Positions 41,481 through 44,312 of a stretch of DNA of 44,312 nt are shown here, one piece after another. The stretch covers positions 1 through 44,312 of the forward strand of contig JAFZOU010000089.1 in assembly GCA_017550525.1 (NCBI GenBank). The letters are read 5' to 3'. Source of the stretch: Bacteroidales bacterium. Lineage in GTDB: Bacteria > Bacteroidota > Bacteroidia > Bacteroidales > UBA932. Each line of letters opens with the position of its first letter. Positions within the stretch are counted from its first letter, which is position 1. Under the pieces are notes generated by a model. It had not been told where the DNA came from. It ran no database searches and saw only the letters and a program-made list of their open reading frames with translations. A program made the translations under genes and the position numbers.

Positions 41481-41512
41481 AGTGCCCCGCCAATCGGCAG
41501 GGCACTTGTTTT
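41481..41512 (+). terminator. Intrinsic terminator after the fimbrillin-like gene
   Basis: AGTGCCCCGCC, AATC loop, GGCAGGGCACT, then TGTTTT. The stem has one C-A mismatch. Confidence 0.8.
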
Positions 41513-41580
41513 GTGGCCGTGTTTGCACTTAAAACGCTCCTGTGGCCGTTTTCACTGCCTACACGGCACGCGGAGACGCA

Positions 41581-41976
41581 TTATTCTTCTTTCTTTTTTG
41601 AACCATAGACGGGGCTGTCTGGTTCGCTTAGATATTGTGGCGCTCTATCTGGCTGATATCCATAGCCACTGACCAGATTGCCGGGATGGATAAGAAGATC
41701 CATGTCCAAAACTCTTTCCAATCTGGAGATAGTATCCAATGTCAGATTTTCCTTGCCTTTCAAAACAAGTGAGATATATTGCTGGGAGCATCCCATTTTT
41801 TCTGCCAACTCTTTTTGTGTCAGCCCAAGAGCAGCCATTTTTTTACGGGCGTTAAGTGCTATTTTAGCGGAATGCTTAAGCCAGCCCCAGTTGTCAACGT
41901 TCCACTGGGCCTGCTCTTTCCATTTTGACGGCTCACTGCTTTGATGAGCCTTCAGGACATCAATTGCTTTTGCCAT
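41581..41976 (-). CDS. XRE-family HTH antitoxin-like regulator
   Basis: A 131-residue protein. The HTH is KKMAALGLTQKELAEKMGCSQQYISLVLKGKENLTLDTISRLERVL at about 45-90. The N-terminal part (SSEPSKWKEQAQWNVDNWGWLKHSAKIALNARK) is typical of HigA-like antitoxins of Bacteroidales. One base separates it from a 38-codon fragment on the 5' side, where a toxin gene would normally be. It probably represses the shared promoter at a palindromic operator. Confidence 0.85.
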   Translation of the reverse strand: MAKAIDVLKAHQSSEPSKWKEQAQWNVDNWGWLKHSAKIALNARKKMAALGLTQKELAEKMGCSQQYISLVLKGKENLTLDTISRLERVLDMDLLIHPGNLVSGYGYQPDRAPQYLSEPDSPVYGSKKKEE

Positions 41977-41977
41977 T

Positions 41978-42094
41978 TTACTCTTTCATTAAATCCAACC
42001 AATTGCTAAAAGTGTGGTATAGGATATTATCCTGCATACCATCATATTTGGCAGCCCATAGGCGTCCGTCACCTGTTATTTCGTCAAATTTCAT
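41978..42094 (-). pseudogene. Truncated toxin-like ORF (38 residues)
   Basis: Reads MKFDEITGDGRLWAAKYDG and ends in NWLDLMKE. The GRLWAAKYDG segment resembles the N-terminus of the roughly 100-residue toxin that precedes such antitoxins in Bacteroidales, but the rest is missing. The ORF stops one base before the antitoxin start, consistent with deletion of the toxin C-terminal part. A genuine small peptide is the alternative. The toxin family assignment is from memory and needs a profile search. Confidence 0.6.
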
Positions 42095-42098
42095 ATTG

Positions 42099-42132
42099 CA
42101 AAGATATAATCATTTTTAACTTGTACAAGTTA
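42099..42132 (-). promoter_or_regulatory. Promoter and palindromic operator of the toxin-antitoxin remnant
   Basis: A perfect 16-base palindrome TAACTTGTACAAGTTA lies at 42117-42132. On the minus strand it contains TTG, then a 19-base spacer and TATCTTTG (42099-42106), the -7 box. The start codon follows four bases later. An operator overlapping the -33 region fits autorepression by the XRE protein. Confidence 0.7.
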
Positions 42133-42192
42133 TAATATGATTTTTATACGATATTTGATTTCTAATCCGCCTTGGGATGACAACAAGAGGTG

Positions 42193-43395
42193 CTATTCCA
42201 ATACCCCGCAGTCGCGGGCTTTGAGGACAAGTTCGGCCACGTTGGAGACGTCAAATTTCACAAGGAACTTCTTGCGGTACCATTTGATGGTTTCAGGGCT
42301 GAGGGACAGGGCCTCGGCGATATTGGTGCTGGTGTAGCCTTTGGAAAGAAGGTCCAGGATTTCCTTTTCACGGTCTGTGAGGGCGGGGATTTCCTCTGGC
42401 GAAATGCCCTCTGCGGGAGCATTGGCGGAGCGGCGTGAAGTGGCGGCCTTCTTGTCTTTCTTCCTTTTAACGATAGAGCCCGCGGCAACCAGGACAAGGC
42501 CGGTTAGGATACCCGTAAGAAATCCCAGCTGCTTTTTCTGGCGGGAGAGGACCTCTTTCATATAGTCCAGATTCTCTGTGCGGAAATTTGGCGCAAAGTC
42601 CGGGTGGGCGGCGTAGTAGGCATCGGCCTTCCTTAAATAGGAAAGGGACTTGCGGGTTTGGCCCTTCTCCATATACAACCTGCCATAACCCTTCCATACG
42701 TCCACTATCATTAGCGAATCCCCGGAAGCATCGGCAAAAGCCATTGCCTTGTCGTATTCGGCCTTGGCCTTGTGGACGTCTCCCTCGTCAAGCCAGGTCT
42801 CTCCCATATTGTAATGGAGGATGGAATTGCTCTCGTTCCAGCCGTATTTTTCAAAGATGGCGCCGGCCTTTTCATAATAATCCATGGCCTGCGGGATTGA
42901 ATCCATCATATTGTAAAGATTGCCGATAGAGCCGTAAAGGGCCGAGTAATAGTCGTCAATCTCTCTTTCCGTGTATCCTTCCTGGTTGGTGGGGGAGGTG
43001 GCGCCGGCGGCCATTGCGTCCACGGCGGCAAGGGAAGCCAGATAATAGACGCGGGCGCTGTCATACTGTTCCCGGCCATAATAGATTTGGCCGATATAGC
43101 GGTAGGCGTCGGAATCGGCCGCATACCATCCGCGGGGGCGGCTGATGGACAGGGCCTTGCGGGCGTAGAAGAAGCTCTTGTCACCGTTGAGGACGTTGTA
43201 GCCCAGCATAAGGTCACGGCAGGCGCGGTTGTACTGCACAAGTTCCTGGTCTGACGCTTTGTCAAGGGCGTCAGGGGTCCAGCGCGCAACCACCCTTTCC
43301 AGGGAGTCCAGATTATGGCCCCTGTGGTCATTGTAGGCTGCCGCGCTAGGCATGATTATACCCGCAAGCAGAAGCAGTGACAGAAAACGTTTCAT
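42193..43395 (-). CDS. Membrane-spanning TPR-LuxR transcription regulator
   Basis: A 400-residue one-component regulator. An N-terminal signal (MKRFLSLLLLAGIIMPSAAA) is followed by a TPR region in the periplasm (about 60-270), one transmembrane helix at about 290-309 (LGFLTGILTGLVLVAAGSIV), a basic linker and a cytosolic LuxR HTH (ALTDREKEILDLLSKGYTSTNIAEALSLSPETIKWYRKKFLVKFD, 338-381). This would sense an envelope signal and act on DNA from the membrane. It is divergent from the double-zinc-ribbon gene whose promoter carries the shared element, so direct control of that gene is likely. Confidence 0.88.
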   Translation of the reverse strand: MKRFLSLLLLAGIIMPSAAAYNDHRGHNLDSLERVVARWTPDALDKASDQELVQYNRACRDLMLGYNVLNGDKSFFYARKALSISRPRGWYAADSDAYRYIGQIYYGREQYDSARVYYLASLAAVDAMAAGATSPTNQEGYTEREIDDYYSALYGSIGNLYNMMDSIPQAMDYYEKAGAIFEKYGWNESNSILHYNMGETWLDEGDVHKAKAEYDKAMAFADASGDSLMIVDVWKGYGRLYMEKGQTRKSLSYLRKADAYYAAHPDFAPNFRTENLDYMKEVLSRQKKQLGFLTGILTGLVLVAAGSIVKRKKDKKAATSRRSANAPAEGISPEEIPALTDREKEILDLLSKGYTSTNIAEALSLSPETIKWYRKKFLVKFDVSNVAELVLKARDCGVLE

Positions 43396-43399
43396 ATTA

Positions 43400-43407
43400 C
43401 AAAAATA
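43400..43407 (-). promoter_or_regulatory. -7 box for the TPR-LuxR gene
   Basis: Minus-strand TATTTTTG matches TAnnTTTG, four bases before the ATG, predicting a leaderless message. Confidence 0.6.
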
Positions 43408-43466
43408 GATAAAAAAGGCGTAATTAACCCTTTTTGGCGGCTTGTCGCGCTTAATTCCCCCCTTTA

Positions 43467-43502
43467 GGGTGGTGTTTTTTAGTTCAAGAAGTGTGAAATT
43501 TG
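43467..43502 (+). promoter_or_regulatory. Shared regulatory element, copy 2 (before double-zinc-ribbon gene)
   Basis: GGGTGGTGTTTTTTA, 13 bases, GAAATTTG, identical in the two blocks and spacing to 39544-39579. It lies in the gap between the divergent TPR-LuxR gene and this gene. Confidence 0.7.
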
Positions 43503-43532
43503 TTCACCATGAAAACAAACTAATAACAGGAT

Positions 43533-44312
43533 ATGAAAAAATTACTTCTTTCCCTCGCCGTTCTTGCAATGGTTTGCGGAACGGCCAGTGCCCAGAGCTT
43601 TCTGGACAAACTAAAGGACCGTGCTAAGGAAGCCGCAGAGCAGAACATCGGCAACAAAGTTGAAAAGGGCGTCAACGACATCCTTGACGGTAACTTCGGC
43701 AAGAAAAAAGATAAGAAAGACAAGAAGGCCGATGAATCCGCGAAGCAGGAGGCCAGCGTCAGCTGGACCTGCGAGGAATGCGGCAAAACCGGCAACACGG
43801 GTAAGTTCTGTGCCGATTGCGGCGCAAAGAAGCCCGGCGCTTCTGAGGCTGCAAAGCCCGCTGCCCCCGCCGCCAGCGCTGCCTGGACCTGCGAGGAATG
43901 CGGTAAAACCGGCAACACAGGCAATTTCTGCGACGACTGCGGCGCAAAGAAGCCTTCTGGAGAAGCCGCTCCTGCTCCCAAGCCAAAGAAACAGGTGGAA
44001 ACTGCTTATGCAAAGAGTGACTTTGTCCCGGGAGACGAGATTTTCTTTGAGGATACTTTTGAAAATGAGCAGCTGGGAGAGTTCCCGTCACAGTGGGATT
44101 TGATGTCAGGTTATGCCGAAGTGGGATCCGTGGGAGGACGTAAGGTGATTGCCTTTACGGATGACGGATTCGCCGAAATACAGCCCCTGATGAATGACCA
44201 GCAGCACTTCCTGCCAGACGTGTTCACGCTGGAATTCGATATGTATTTGCAGACAGGCGACGGCCTGGGCGGGGACGAACTGGAAATCGCCTTTGGCAAC
44301 CCGGACCTTCCC
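43533..44312 (+). CDS. Exported protein with two zinc ribbons, OmpA-family-like, 3' end outside window
   Basis: A partial gene of 260 codons with no stop before the window ends. The signal peptide is MKKLLLSLAVLAMVCGTASA, followed by a Lys-rich helical stretch and two zinc ribbons repeating at exactly 40 residues: WTCEECGKTGNTGKFCADCGAKKP (Cys 80, 83, 93, 96) and its copy (Cys 120, 123, 133, 136). The rest (FVPGDEIFFEDTFENEQLGEFPSQWDL, then FTLEFDMYLQ) resembles the beta-sandwich region seen before OmpA domains in similar Bacteroidota proteins. The likely C-terminal OmpA domain is out of view. Zinc ribbons in an exported protein are uncommon. Confidence 0.85.
   Translation, partial: MKKLLLSLAVLAMVCGTASAQSFLDKLKDRAKEAAEQNIGNKVEKGVNDILDGNFGKKKDKKDKKADESAKQEASVSWTCEECGKTGNTGKFCADCGAKKPGASEAAKPAAPAASAAWTCEECGKTGNTGNFCDDCGAKKPSGEAAPAPKPKKQVETAYAKSDFVPGDEIFFEDTFENEQLGEFPSQWDLMSGYAEVGSVGGRKVIAFTDDGFAEIQPLMNDQQHFLPDVFTLEFDMYLQTGDGLGGDELEIAFGNPDLP
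43763..43945 (+). repeat. Near-identical internal repeat (zinc ribbon), 120-base period
   Basis: The segment from TGGACCTGCGAGGAATGCGG at 43763 recurs at 43883 with only a few third-position changes across about 60 bases. The low divergence points to recent duplication or ongoing conversion. Confidence 0.85.

Overview
The window is a gene-dense stretch of a Bacteroidota chromosome, most likely order Bacteroidales. The base composition looks moderately GC-rich, at roughly 55% by eye. Evidence for the group is a short 286-residue primary sigma factor of the sigma-ABfr type, many TAnnTTTG promoter boxes placed just before start codons, little sign of Shine-Dalgarno sites, a BtuG-like propeller lipoprotein next to a BtuB-like TonB receptor, a fimbrillin-like lipoprotein, and TPR-membrane-LuxR regulators. 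A GC-rich gut lineage such as Cryptobacteroides or a relative of Alistipes would fit, but that is a guess.

Layout. Bases 1-4256 hold the dnaK 3' end, trpS, a VanX-like dipeptidase and a short CstA transporter; trpS, vanX and cstA lie between two 113-base inverted repeats. Bases 4254-7035 hold fba, gmk, nadD and a CYTH-domain gene that carries an in-frame palindromic insertion. Bases 7088-11155 hold a putative corrinoid-uptake locus (BtuG-like and BtuB-like) and a TonB-domain lipoprotein. Bases 11169-17413 are a run of housekeeping genes: dnaN, a DnaQ-like exonuclease, htrA, rpoD and argS. Bases 17415-27351 hold a VanZ-like protein, a CBM9-like protein, an MsbA-like ABC exporter, an M28 peptidase homologue lacking key residues, a large TPR protein, a YycJ-like hydrolase, a MATE transporter and RecQ.

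Bases 27446-38559 hold a YbaK-like deacylase, a repeat-rich gap, a BaiN-like flavoprotein, three queuosine genes (queE, queD, queC), an AmgK/MurU-like muramic-sugar salvage pair, tRNA-Thr(CGU), pnuC, a serpin, an FKBP isomerase, recR, a GltD-like oxidoreductase and corA. The last 6 kb is the accessory part: a lipoprotein, a free-standing 64-residue LuxR-type DNA-binding domain in an operon with a 47-residue peptide and a fimbrillin-like lipoprotein, an antitoxin with a remnant toxin, a membrane TPR-LuxR regulator, and a divergent exported protein with two zinc ribbons.

Most notable are: (1) a shared 36-base promoter element in front of the small LuxR gene and the double-zinc-ribbon gene, suggesting one regulon; (2) the palindromic element inserted in frame into the CYTH gene; (3) the heptamer ATCGGCC/GGCCGAT repeated about ten times more often than composition predicts; and (4) the 113-base inverted repeats that could flip trpS-vanX-cstA. 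All counts and alignments were made by eye.
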